From contig NC_135246.1 in NCBI RefSeq assembly GCF_947623445.1, positions 15,173,856 to 15,237,855 of the forward strand: DNA of 64,000 nucleotides. The letters run 5' to 3'. This stretch comes from Clavelina lepadiformis (lineage: Eukaryota; Chordata; Ascidiacea; Aplousobranchia; Clavelinidae). Each line of letters opens with the position of its first letter. Position 1 is the stretch's first letter. Below are positions 45,849-58,243 of this stretch, piece by piece. A program made the position numbers and the translations under genes. The notes below the pieces were generated by a model, which did no database searches, had not been told where the DNA came from, and saw only the letters and a program-made list of their open reading frames with translations.

Positions 45849-48338
45849 ATGAAGCTCATAGTTTTCTTGACGCTTATGTCGGTGGCTCACAGTCAGATTG
45901 CAGATTTATTGCGAGAGACCGTCAGAAATCAACTTACTGGACAACTATTTTTTGCAGCAAACGGACAAAGTTGTGGTATGTCTCCTATACAGAGCTCATG
46001 TAATGCATAGAAAAGATAAATAAAAAAGCGCTAAACGCTTTTTGCTATTAAACTGAGACAAGTAACTTATTTATCATAGCAATTTCTCTGACCACGGAAA
46101 TTTAAGATATATAAATATAATAAATTCCATTATTAAGCAACCGTTAGTTTTTCGTATAAAACTTCTTATTTTTTGCAGATAAAAGCTGCAAAAATCAAAA
46201 CATAAAATGTTTATTTCCAATAATGCAATCTCAATGCAACCAGACGGGTATTATGTCGTACTTGGTCAAAGCGCAATGTCGGCATGCTTGTGGACTTTGT
46301 AAACCGTGCGATGGTATCTCAGCAAGAACATGTCTTCCAGGTTTGACAGCTAATTTCTACATTCCTTCAATAAAAATAGGTTTTCCGGGATTATACTGTA
46401 AAACAAATATGCAACAAAATTTTTTTATGGGATAACTGCAAAAAAATAACATAAACAGTAACAGTAAAAACAAAATGTATCCAACACAAATGTTTGGAGC
46501 GGATTTGGTAAAAATCTTCGTTTGAGAGTGAAATAAAAAGCATTTCTTTGTTAAAACAGGTAGCAGGTGTAAGGACTCCAACAAAATGTGTCCCGTTCTT
46601 GCTTCTCCGAAGCAATGTAGCGACAGCAAAGTCGGATACTTTATAAGCCAGCACTGCAAAAGGTCTTGTGGAACTTGTATACCGTGCGCTGGGTTGAAAC
46701 CCGTACCGGATTGCTCCAAAGGTAAGTGGAAAACAATAGAAATAGGCCTATGTAGTTTCCTCCCAATTAATCATACAAATCGTTCGAGGTGTGTGTTGTG
46801 TGAACAGACAAGGAAAATCTTTTTAATCTATGATCATATGCATGTGGCAAGAGTTAAATTCTCCTGTTCCGGAAAAGTAGAAAAATATCGCGATTGAGTT
46901 TGTTTATTTTTATTTTGCTTAGATTGTGGCGACGAAAATGATTCATGTCCAGCCTGGGCCAATGAATACGATTACTGTAGCAACGATTCAATTCACCATC
47001 AGTGGATGATGGTCAACTGTAAGTTGAGCTGCAAAGTATGCAAGCCATGCGGTGGAATTGCTCCTCCGAAGCTACGGCCTACATTTAGGCCTGTTCAAAC
47101 CACCACACGACCAACATTTAGGCCACCAAGTACGTGATGTTAATTATACAGATATACTGTAAAACTGAAAAGTCCTTGGGTCCTTAGGATGGTTGAAACT
47201 TTATTATTTTACCTTACAGCCACATTTCGCCCACCTGTAGGAAGATGTGATCGTGGAAGAACCGTTGGAGTGTCCGTTAGGGATCAGTGCCTTAACACTC
47301 ACAACTACTATCGTTGTCTTCACGGACTCCAACCACTTCGATACGATTTCATTCTTGAATCGGACGCCCAGGATTACGCTAATAAGTTGGCAACTTTTCA
47401 ATCATCAGGCCCATCACGTATCGGTGAGAATGATGGCTCTTGCTTCTTCGTGCTAATAATTGTGGATTAGAATTTAAGGTGTTCAATATAATTCATAGAC
47501 TACTTCATTTAACTTCAAAATTGCTGCTCTTACAGGTATTGACCGGGCTCGTGACGTTGGCGAAAACATCGCTGAGAAAGCATCAAATACATTTACTGTA
47601 AACGACGCTGTAACAGGATGGTATGCCACCGGTTTGGGATTTGATTATCACTCTGGATCACTCAGCAAAGAAACAGGTAAAAATACCCACGGAATGTTTC
47701 TTTCCATTCAAACAAAATTGATATATGTAACACTTGTGTTATCATAAAGGCTCTGTCTTATTTTTACCATGTTTTAGATGCTTTTACGCAATTGGTTTGG
47801 AAGGAAACCAGCAGTGTAGGATGTGCCTTGAGACGATTAGGTTCTGAAACATTTGTTGTCGCGCGCTACAGAAGAGCCGGCAATGAAATATCAACTTTCT
47901 TCTCCAATATTCGCCAACCTATTGGTGGTAAGCGATTTTCATCAAACATATTTACTTTCATTTCCTGAAGCTATAAGTTTTTCTATACTATAAACTAATA
48001 AACTTGGATTCTGTTTCGCCTTTTTCAGTAAAAATACCATATAGCATAATTAAAATACTGCTAATACCGAAGGAAATGTTTGTGCAGATGTTTGTGAGGC
48101 CGTTTGTGGAAGCAGTGCTTGCCAAGGACACGATGGGAGCAGATCAAAATGCGATTGCGAGCGATCCGGATCTCGTGAAGACGTCCCAGTATGCGAAGGA
48201 CGTTGTGTTGTATCTTGCCCCAGACCAAGGAATTATTCTGAGCAGGAATGGGAAGAATCGTGTGAGGGCGTTAGAGAGTGCAGATGTGTGACGTCATCCA
48301 GCAGATTCGGAGACCGGATAGGCGCCACTTGCATTTAA
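45849..48338 (+). CDS. Gene F: secreted triple-ShK + CAP + 12-Cys protein
   Basis: Exons 45849-45975, 46179-46340, 46560-46721, 46923-47129, 47220-47423, 47536-47676, 47778-47927, 48088-48338 give 467 residues with phase-1 introns only. I start at MKLIVFLTLMSVAHS, a clean signal peptide; an in-frame ATG at 45822 would add nine charged residues ahead of it. The leader has VRNQLTGQLFF, and three ShK-like modules follow. A Pro/Thr linker holds two RPTFRP-like units, then CAP and the 12-Cys module. Exons 1 to 4 and 7 differ clearly from D/E, whereas exons 5, 6 and 8 are almost identical to them, so the gene is a mosaic. In its CAP domain GTFTQVIW is replaced by DAFTQLVW, so the pocket histidine is also missing. 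VARYRRAGN matches the CAP consensus better than D. Confidence 0.92.
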
Positions 48339-49092
48339 GATGCTACATAGCACGCAATAGACACACACTGATTTTGCCAAACATATGTTATAGTATTGTG
48401 GTTATAGTAAATGGAAACCTGTATATGTATTTGTAAAATTAGCAGACAACGTTTTTCTTTAATTTTGTTTTATCTGTCTGTATGTTTTTAGTTAATTTCA
48501 TTTACCTGCCGAATTATAAACACTATTAGGTGTGTCGACATCAGAATAGTTTTTCGAATTTTTTCATGAAGGCGGACAAACGTTATTTTCGTTGCTATAT
48601 TTTTGTATTTTGTTAACGATTTTGAAATAAACGAAGAAATACTCAAAAATGTATTATAAATATATGCTGTTATTATCAAAGACATGTAAAAGCATTAAAG
48701 TTGGTAATATCATATACTATCCAAGTATAAGAATGCAAAAGCTTAGTTCAATAAGGGATTCGGATTCTAGCAAAGATCGCAATAACATATTTTAAAACAG
48801 TAGCATATATCATAGCATTATCATCATCATTTATCATCATATAGCATAGTAATATATCATTATTCCAATAATAGCTTTCAAAATAAGCTTTTCATTTTGT
48901 ATTGAGATGACTTAGGTTTTTTCAGAAAATACTTGACGTCGTCGGTGATAGGTAAAAAGTATTGCGCATCTGCAACCCCGGAATAAGGCATCTGAAACGA
49001 TAAAGAGAAATTGCATGGGCTACCCACTGTACACTGCAGTATATACTGCAAAGTTATAACTAAGACTGCAAGTTATCAAGCCGTGGAACTTG
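48339..49092. other. Intergenic between convergent genes F and G
   Basis: No gene. An AATAAA at 48626-48631 could end gene F transcripts. A short ATC/ATT-rich low-complexity stretch lies near 48810-48860. Confidence 0.45.
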
Positions 49093-51872
49093 TCATCGTG
49101 CACTGAAGGAGAAGAAATTTTTTAAGACCTGGCTGGCTCCTCCCACCCTCTGAACGGATGGGTAGGTGCAGTCGAATGTTGGCTGGGATGCTGTAATAAA
49201 CATCAGTCTATCCTCCACTTCCATGTTTTCCTCTTGCTGCAAACAACGGGTAATAATTTCTGATTTTCTAAAACATATGCCGCTGATGCAAGGCATTAAG
49301 TTGTTTTGTTAGATGTGTCGAATAATGGAAAAACGTTTGTATATTTCAGCAACAACTTGCCAAATATTTCAAAGGCCCTTCAGATAGTTCTCGTAATCCG
49401 CATGTTATCTCGTAATTGCTCATAATTTCCATATGAGGAGGGTATTTTGCCTTGAGCATAGCAAGCCAGTTTGAGGTTGGCATCACGATTGGAACGTGCA
49501 CCAAATCCCATTCAACATCAGCACCTAAAAAATTTTCTTTTTTCACTGGTCTCGGTCGAGCCAAGGTCACAACATTTTGCGTTTATTTCGCAGGGTATAG
49601 AAAGTACAGAAGATATAACATAATTGAGAAATTATGGGCAGTTTTGCAAACCCGTTTTTTGAAGTGAATGTATTATCTTCATATAAGGCGTGTCGTCGGT
49701 GTTGAGACGATCCTTGGCGGCTTCGAAATAAGGCAACGTGTTTAAACATCCGGGCCGGTGAATTATCAAAATCTACATAAAAGTAGAAAAAACTTTGAAT
49801 CTAGTGGAAGCTTTCAGATCGTTCCAGTTTAATTAGAAACTTATCTGCAGCATATTTTCTACTTTTGTTGTTTATGAAAAGCTTTCGTATATTTCAAATT
49901 TCTTCCACGATTAGAATAAGAGTGATCTACACCTTTCCAAACTGACGCAGCGTTTTCATAACGTTACGAAGAGTCACTTCTATGTTTGTAAAATATTGAA
50001 CCGAATCGTGAATGATCACTCTGTCGAAGGAGTCTGGCTGCTTTGATGACGCCATCTGTTGAAAATTATCTCCTTTGTATAAATCTTAGAAACTAGCAAA
50101 CCGGATTTGTCCAGTATCAACTTTCAGGATAGAAGGGCTACAAGCTGGGGTAATGGCTATATATGCAAAGGGTGTTACAAAAAGTAAAGTTTTACACGCT
50201 GAGTGTAATTTTATATCGATTTGTTAAACAATTTCCAGGGTATGCGTTACACTTACTTGAGCGAAAAACTCCTCAGCCCCCACGTGAGAAATGTTGAAAG
50301 CCAAAAGCTTCTTGTTTTCAGTTACATCCTTGTGATCAATCTTGCCTAAATTTGTCAACATTAAAGAAATATGTTAATACAAGTCATACTCATAGTTTAA
50401 TCTCCTTATCAGCTCACCAGGAAACACGTAATGTATTGGGTTGATAAGGCAAAAATGTTTCTCCACGATAGAAGCCATTGAGCCTCTTTTTTGCCCAACA
50501 TAAGCAACTCGGTGAAATGTGTCCACTTCCAGGTACTTGTGAATATTCTGCGCAATGATTAGACTACATTTACATGCGCGGGTATTGTAAGATCACATTT
50601 GTGTGAGATATTGCGCATTTACCACAGCACCAATAATGATAGCAGTGATTGAATATGGGCCATAGCCTATTACAGTAATATTTTTTATTTATCGTTCGGT
50701 TCGTAGTTTTGAATGTCCTTACATACATCAAGTTGTCTTCGTATATTTCACCAAAACTGAACAGTTGTTTCTCCGAAAGGGCCGGTATAAAAATGCTTTC
50801 CTGATACTTTTCTGAAATGACGCTAACCGGCAAGGGTAGACCTTGACGCGAGACGTAAGGTTGTCTTGTTACATCTGTACACATTATGCTGTCAAAGTAA
50901 TAGCAAAAACACGCGAAACGTTCTAATTTACAACGCAATGTACCTCTACATATTCGCACAAAAGAGCATTTCTCCAAACGAGAATACTTTGCAGAATTTA
51001 TTTAATATAACAAATCTTCTAAAGCATAGGGTGACGCAATCGATCTCTCGAGCTTCAATGATTGATTTCTCGTTTTTTAAGGTATCATTCATAACCGTCG
51101 ATATATGCATAATATCTTTAGCCACTACAAGCACTGAGCAATAAACTTGTACATAGATGTATACAACTACAGGATATTATACCTAAATATTTCAAACCAA
51201 CCAGCATGACTTTAGATTACCTTGATTATCATTACAATTATGTCTTCTTCTTGTATTCTTCCTTGGAACAAAGTAATCTGGCTCCATTCTTTCAGAAATA
51301 ACAGGTCTGTGTCGTATAATGGTCTCCGGTTCTACTGTAGCCGCTGATTTCCTAGAATGGTGTTTTTCCAAGTCACTTTTGTAGTGGGAAATGGTTTCAT
51401 CGATGAAAATGTCAATATTTGACCTCCGATTATTATTTTTGTTCCGTCTCGATTTGAATTGCTTTGAAACCTTCCCTTTCTGCAAATAGTGGAAGTTCAG
51501 TTAAACATGTGTCTCGACAAAGCTATTATGGCTCCATGTGTGCTGACCAAGATGCAGTCAAACGCTAACCTCTTCACGTTGCTGGTATTGCTGGTTTTCT
51601 GCAAATTCTGCAGGTAATTGGCTAATATCGTTGTCTTCATTATCAGACAATTCGGTGGCAAAGAATTTATCAAGAGCAGATTTTTTCGTGCTTGGTTGGT
51701 ACTCGGTGAAAGGGGGTACGAATTCCTCATATCGAAAATTTGTCGAAGCACCGGATTTTGTTTGCTTAATATTTGTCTGACCTGGTCTCACTTCAGCACT
51801 AGAAATGTCAGCTGTACCTGGACGATTTGCTTTTTTGCCCAGCCTAGACCTAACACGTTGTTTTTTCTCCAT
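49093..51872 (-). CDS. Gene G: degenerate SAM-methyltransferase-fold protein with disordered N-terminus
   Basis: Nine minus-strand exons (51570-51872, 51221-51479, 50723-50874, 50418-50547, 50257-50345, 49933-50055, 49652-49772, 49357-49524, 49093-49259) keep frame for 503 residues, starting MEKKQRVRSRLGKK. The first 190 residues are charged and low complexity. From about residue 240 the pattern is that of class I methyltransferases. FHRVAYVGQKRGS sits where the glycine-rich SAM loop should be, then SFDRVIIHDSVQYFTNIEV and FGKILIIHRPGCLNTLPYFE match the later strands, and SNWLAMLKAKY plus a terminal EDRLMFITAS follow. The loop lacks GxGxG, so SAM binding and catalysis are doubtful. I do not recognise a named orthologue. 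Exons were joined by phase; exon 3's donor (GTAAGG) was chosen over a nearby GTATGT because only it keeps frame. Confidence 0.72.
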
Positions 51873-53747
51873 AATCACTGGTAAAATTCCTACATATACC
51901 TAAATATAGGTCAAGTTTAAACCTTTAAAAGCTGGTACAAATGACAATTCCTTTAAAACTTATATAATGTCTCGCAGTTGACACGTTTTGCGGGCAAATA
52001 TTTACAGAAACATTCAAAGTACTTGTTGTTAATACCGCCCTTAAAAGACACGAGCGACAAGCCATTTAAATCTCATTGTTAATATATTCCCTTACTCAAT
52101 GACCAAACGGTAACAATACTCGGTTACTATTTCAACTTTCTTTGTGCGGGTTAGGGGTTGCGAGGTTACCATTGTGTAGGCTTTATACTTTCAGAACAGA
52201 CTGTATTCTTGTCATTAAATGCTTGGATGATGATGTGTGATTTGCTAGATTTTTTTAAGGCTGTGGTAAAGAATTCAACATTTATCCAGACAAAAACTCT
52301 AAAAATGTAAGCGTAGTATAAAATATGTTTTCCAAGACACTGTAGATCTCACTCTCAACTCTAGAAATGACCATTTTATAACATTAAATCAATTCGAATA
52401 TACGAATATCTATTCGTTGAGAATAATTCCTTTATTCGTTAAGAATTCAGACTTATAAGTCGTTGCTGTTTTAAAGCATGTTCGTTGCACACATTCAGCT
52501 GAAAGTTGATTTGATTCTTAATATAAATTGATGGTGATAGTTGATAAGTTTACAAAAAAATGCTTTACTTGTTGCAGCATTATGTTACACAGTCAAAGCA
52601 TATTACTGATGCTAAACCATATTTCGTGATAGGTACATAAACACAGTGACCGCGCAATTTGTTGTTGTTGCTGTCTAGTAGAAATGCGTGGCAGTCTCAA
52701 TTCTGCTTCCATAATAATCTGTCTTCAAAATTAAATGGTGTAAAAAAAGTCAAAATGCCAAAATGTTCTGACAAAGACACTCTAATAGTCACGGTCCTGC
52801 AGTTTAAAAGTTACAGACACTAAGCAACAATCGCAAGGAACAAAAGTAACGCAAAGAACTAAAGCAACTAAATTACGATACTTAATCAGTTAGACATATA
52901 AGATCCCTCCTGCAAATTGGGACTTAAACACTTTTGAGTTTAAAAAGTGCATATCGTCGTCCACTTTATTTCGAGCTCATCAAACAAAAAACAAACCATG
53001 CAAGGGTTACAGTGTGTCCTAAGTACAAAGCATTTCTGACGTCCAAAAGGTCACACCGTACTGACCTCGATAACTAGTAGCGCCTGTGCACACTACACAG
53101 CGTTGGTTTTTCTTGGAATTGAGTCAGTTGCTTGCCCTCTTCATGTGTAACACTAAAATGTGATCTTAAATAAACAATGGTGGGGTATAAATATTAGTAG
53201 ACTTTTGCGGTATGTTCCTTTAATAGGGAAATTTTCCTACCACAATTAAGACACCTAATACTGTACCGGTAATTAACTTTTTAATCTGTCATTTTTATAC
53301 GACAACGTTGTAACCATAATTCTGTAAAATTAAGCAATGATTTGCTGGACTTCTGTAAAGTATATGTATGCCATTTCGCAGGCGCAGGCTTTTCGATAGC
53401 ATGGCAGAGTAAACAAGTCTCACGTTGTCGCATTGCTGTATCAAAGATACGTTGTTAACCTGCGGCATTTATACAGTCGAAACTTGTTACAACATGGCGA
53501 ACAGTTCAAGGCTCGGTGCTACTATAGCCTACTTGCCTTTACATAACAGTACGCGTCTAGCATTAAAAGTGTAAAGGTAAAAGCGGAATTTAGACAGTGT
53601 ATTTTGCAAGGATAAAGCATTGCGATATTTTATTATGCATATGAAAGATAAATTGACTATAAATGCAAGGTCATTTCGTATAGGTTTTTCAGCTTCTGCT
53701 GCATTAATTATTATAGTTCATAAAGTAGCCTGTAGAGTGCAGAAGGT
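51873..53747. other. Intergenic between divergent genes G and H
   Basis: AT-rich; no gene, element or clear promoter motif recognised. Confidence 0.4.
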
Positions 53748-55924
53748 ATGTTGGTTGAATTTCTTGTGGGCCTCGTGCTGCTAGTGACAGCTGTACACTT
53801 GTACGTGAAAAGCACCTGGAGCCGCGTCACGGAAAATGTGAATTTATCTGGCAAGACTGTCATAATTACAGGGGCTAATTCAGGTCAATCTAATACATAA
53901 ACGATGTTATAAAACTCCTATTAAATACAATCATCAATTTAGGCTGTAAAAGTATTTTGGGATGATTTTGCAAAGACAAATATCATAACGGAAACCGAAA
54001 GTTTGCAGATTAATAAGATTCTTGTTTATTGTAGGTGTTGGCCAAGCTTTAGCTATAGAGTTTGCTCGTCGGAACACTCGAGTGATTCTAGCGTGCAGGT
54101 CTGCGATACGAGGTGAAGGAGCAAGACAAAATGTTCTTGCCGAAGCCGACCGGGACGATGACGGCGAAGTTGTCTTTCGCCACCTCGATCTCAGCTCGTT
54201 GGAATCGGTTCGCAAGTTTGCGGCTAATACCCTTGAAACTGAACCAAGGTACCTAAAAATCTATTTAAGCTGCTCTTGGTAAGGCTTACTGAAGTTAATT
54301 TATTGTTTGCAGCGTAACCGAACTTGGAATGCATGGCGTGATATAATTGTAACAACTTGGGTATTATAACATCGACATGGTGTCCGCAAGTCCAACTACA
54401 AATTTATTTTAACTTTGCAATCGCTACCTTGCTAATTGCTGCAAAAGCTTTTCGGAGCTAAACTAACTTAAAAACCTAATTAACCTGTCTACTGGTTAAT
54501 GCTGCACCTACAGTTCATGCGTGAACATACGTAATCGTTATTATTGCTGATTCTTTCCGGTGAAATGAGAACACATGCTTCCACTTTCAGGATTTTGTGC
54601 ATTAACGTTTCTTTCCGAATCTGACCAAATCTGTATTAAAATTTTCAACAAACGTTATTCATGCAGACTAGATATACTGGTAAATAATGCGGCAGTGATG
54701 GAATATCCTGTTACAGCTACAAAAGATGAAATTGATTTGACCTACCAAACAAACCACTTCGGACCATTTCTTCTCACCAGTCTTTTACAAGGTATAGGCC
54801 TATAAACAAGATTTTCATCGTTTCTGTTATTCCTGCGGTTAATATCTTAAGCATGAGGTCAGTAACTTAACTTGATGACTACAGCCTACAAATTTGTGGG
54901 TATAGGCCATTATCTACCTTAATGTAATCATATCATCTTTTTCAACTTTGGGTCTTTTGAAAACATCTGGACCTGGTTCCCGTATTGTTAACGTTGCATC
55001 CTTTGTCAATAAAACGGCCGAGTTAAATATGGAATACATTTCTCCGGAGAAGTTGAAGCATTACGTTGATCACATGCAACAAGGCGTTATTAAAAGAAAA
55101 GCCGAGACACTTCTTTACGCCAACTCAAAGCTAATGAATATACTTTTCACCATTCAACTAGCTAAAAGGTGAACAATCCAGTCTTAATTTAAGTAACGTT
55201 TTGAATTTTTGGTTTTAAGATGTTCATGGTTGTTGTGGTTATGAGATTGTGCCTTCACCGATCGTGCTTTACTCTATTAGCAAATCAGTTGCTTTTTTCT
55301 AATATTGCTGTTCTTTTTTATGCTATAGGTTAGAGGGGAATGGAGTCATAGCCAACTGCGCGTGTCCTGGGATTGTGAAGACGCCACTGTTCGCCAGTAG
55401 TAAGCGACCAATCGCGACTGTAATCAATTGGCTCTTGCTCGTGGTCGCCAAGGTTTGTTTTTATTTTTGATTTGTTTAATTTTTTGACTCCTTTTACTTA
55501 TATCTAAGGTGACGAGAGCTAGAAAATCCACTTGTAACCTTTAGTATACGTTTTGCATGCTGGTATAGTTTTGTACAAGAATTTACTTGACTGATATACC
55601 GCGAGTTGTCCTATAGTGTGTTGTAGCAGTAGCGTATAAAATATATATAAATCCTTATGTGCAACCACTGGGCGTTATCATTGTAATATCACAACAACTG
55701 CCTTATTCTTCCAGAGCCCAGAGCAAGGCTGCCAGTGCATTTTGCACTGTGCTATATCCAGGGAAGCAGGTGACGTAAATGGAAAGTTTTTCAGAAATTG
55801 TGAAATTAGCGAAGATATTCATCCAATGTCCAACGATGAAGAAGTTCTCGATAAACTTTGGAAGATCAGCGAAGAACTGACCGGCCTAAATAAAAACAAT
55901 ACAAGTCTGTCCTCATCAACTTAG
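53748..55924 (+). CDS. RDH11/12-14-like: Gene H: retinol-dehydrogenase-like short-chain dehydrogenase/reductase
   Basis: Exons 53748-53883, 54035-54248, 54667-54791, 54952-55168, 55329-55452, 55715-55924 give 341 residues. An N-terminal hydrophobic segment (MLVEFLVGLVLLVTAVHLYV) is a membrane anchor. The Rossmann motif ITGANSGVG is at about 39-47, HLDLSSLESVR near 90, LDILVNNA near 118-125, catalytic Ser at about 175 (IVNVAS) and YANSK with Tyr214 and Lys218, then CPGIVKTPLF. All SDR catalytic elements are present. By family it is an NADP(H)-dependent microsomal oxidoreductase of retinoids or related aldehydes. The fourth exon is odd: frame and homology require a start at 54952, but the bases before it are GG and not AG (TTTTTCAACTTTGG). 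This may be a sequence or allele error, or a rare acceptor. The exact paralogue is unsure. Confidence 0.92.
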
Positions 55925-57536
55925 CATAGCTCAAAACGCTTCAACAAACTAATAACATCCAATCTTACTTTTTAAACGCTGAAAACGACGTCATGAAGAA
56001 GTGTTTGCACGAACACATACCCGATTCACTAAGTGAAACTAAAAGTTTTACAAAGGCTAATACGTAAAAAATGTTTGCAATTTGGAGTCTTGACCCATAC
56101 CACGTGTGACAAACTGGCATAGCTGTGCTTATTCTGCATGGGGGTGCTCATCCAATATCAGCGATAATAATACCTCACGTTCGTAATCAATACTGAGACT
56201 AGAATATTCCTTTCTTACTGTCAAGTTTTGTTTGCCGTGAGAATATAATATCGCATTTTTGTTTAGTCAGTGACACCACGAAAAAGAGCATAAATTGTAC
56301 AATGTACATCTACCTCAAACAATGTACAAAAAGCTGCCATCATCAAATATCAATCAATATTCTTTCTTTATATTAAAAAAATAATAATTTGCAGTGTTTG
56401 TTTAAGAGTTAATTTATTAATTTCCTTAAATGTTTATTTTTGATGGAATTTATGCGCGGTGAAAACATTTAGAACCTATAGTTGTGGAAATAAGATCTTG
56501 TGGATAGCTAACTTGCAATGAGTAAAATAAGGCAATATGAGGGATGGGATATGGGGAAGGATATGAGGGATGGGAAATAATATTGATGTAAATATTTGTT
56601 TTTGTGTGTGGCAAGATTTGAGAAACAAAGCCGGCTTTTACCAACATTTACGCAGAATTTGTTACATCCGTATTATTGTTATTGTTGTTCATTCGTATTA
56701 TACGTAACATCTCATATGACGTGCTGGCTTTTTCATTTTGCTCCTGTGTCGTTAAAATGAAATGTTTCTTATAGATAAGTATAAATTGAAATTAGCAATG
56801 CTGGTGAAGATTTACTCTATTTCTTGAGTGAAAGGCGCTGACAGGTCTATTTGGATGTTTTTAGTTAAAATATAGCAGAATCGAAAACAAGAGCGTGGTA
56901 AAGTTATTTTGTTTTTATTGAAGATTTTACTTTTTTTTAATAATAATTAATTTCTAGCAAGGCTATCGAATACTATGTTTGTTACTGAAAGCTATGGAAT
57001 GTTGGGCAAACGCTTGCTTCTTATTTTAGCAAAACAGTATTTATTGAAACGGCTAAAATCTCTTGATACGGATAACACGACAAACGTGATAGATGCTACA
57101 AATCATAAACACGATATACAGTACGCTACAGATCAACGCGTACAAAAGACTATATCAAAATCCGTAACCACGAATATTGAAGGAAATGTTTGCACTTTTG
57201 GACAAGTTGTTACTTTCTCGACCTAAACATTATCATAAAGTATGAAATTGATCCATAGCATGCAGAATAATTCCGGAAATATAACTAAAGGTATATGGCC
57301 TACCTGAAGCATGATACGATTTGTCGTCTCAACGCGTTCCGTATTTGCTCAAGAGTTTGTTTTTGGAACTAAATCCTAGCAAGTTTTACCTACAGCCTAA
57401 ACATGATTTAATTCAGAAATCCCAATTGACATTCATAATATTGTTTGATATTTCTCAGTTGTAAAATAACTCGGTTTAACCTGATTTCTTTTTAATATGG
57501 TCTGTTTTTAATATAAGAGACAATATACATTGCAAA
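55925..57536. other. Intergenic between gene H and the claudin-like cluster
   Basis: No supported gene. An 83-codon frame at 56975-57226 shows no recognisable motif. Confidence 0.4.
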
Positions 57537-58243
57537 ATGGCCAACAGCATCACATGGTGCGCGATCGTAATCTGCTTTGTTGCCTTGGTACTTACCACAG
57601 TCGCGTCTTTTACTACAGGATGGGTACAATATCATGACACCAATTTCCGTGTATCTGCTACCTTTGGACTTTTGAAAAGTTGCTTTGGCGGCACAGTGTG
57701 TGTCGTTAACGTGAGTAAGTTCTGCATGAATGCATGTAAATGAATGGTGCAAGATAAACTTTGAATTTAACATCAAAGTTTTTGTCTGATTTTAATAGGT
57801 TTACACAGCGGCGCTATCATCGCCGCCATGGTCCAAATATTTCTGTTGGTATTTTTAGCTTTGCTGGGATTCATTCTACTGGTAGTCGGCGTTTACAACA
57901 AGTCACCAATATTTATGCGTATCGCTGGCACAATGGTGATTGTCGGAGGTGAGTTGTATAACCATTGAACGTTGAACTGACTGCTTTGCTAAAATTCCTA
58001 CTGAATTTATAAAAAAAATTCTTTTTTTTGTGGTTGCCACTCAGGTAAACCAGTGAACCACTTTAACAGGAAATCTTGCAGTTTCTGGTGCTTCAACCTA
58101 CATCACCAGATGATTGACTGGCTTTCTTTCGTTCATAAACGACACTTAATTACGTCTATAGTCACGGTCTAGCATGGGCTGAAGGACCATTTGGTTGGGT
58201 TGGTGGTGCATTGGTTCATTGCGCGGCTGTAAAAAGCATTTAA
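57537..58243 (+). pseudogene. Claudin-like gene copy 1, last exon broken
   Basis: Exons 57537-57714 and 57799-57948 encode MANSITWCAIVICFVALVL.., a claudin-type first loop (GW.. FGLLKSC..) and a membrane helix (IIAAMVQIFLLVFLALLGF), with the same phase-1 splice pattern as copies 2 and 3. The third exon (58070 on) aligns to theirs but hits TGA at 58111-58113. It later has TAA and a one-base insertion, although the end still spells GPFGWVGGALVHCAAV. A product would stop at about 123 residues, losing the fourth helix. It is either a recent pseudogene or a truncated protein. The first exon donor is taken at 57715 (GTAAGT), which keeps frame. Confidence 0.65.

Noticed and set aside
56975-57226. 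83-codon open frame between gene H and the claudin-like genes
   Set aside because: No motif and no splice context supporting translation.
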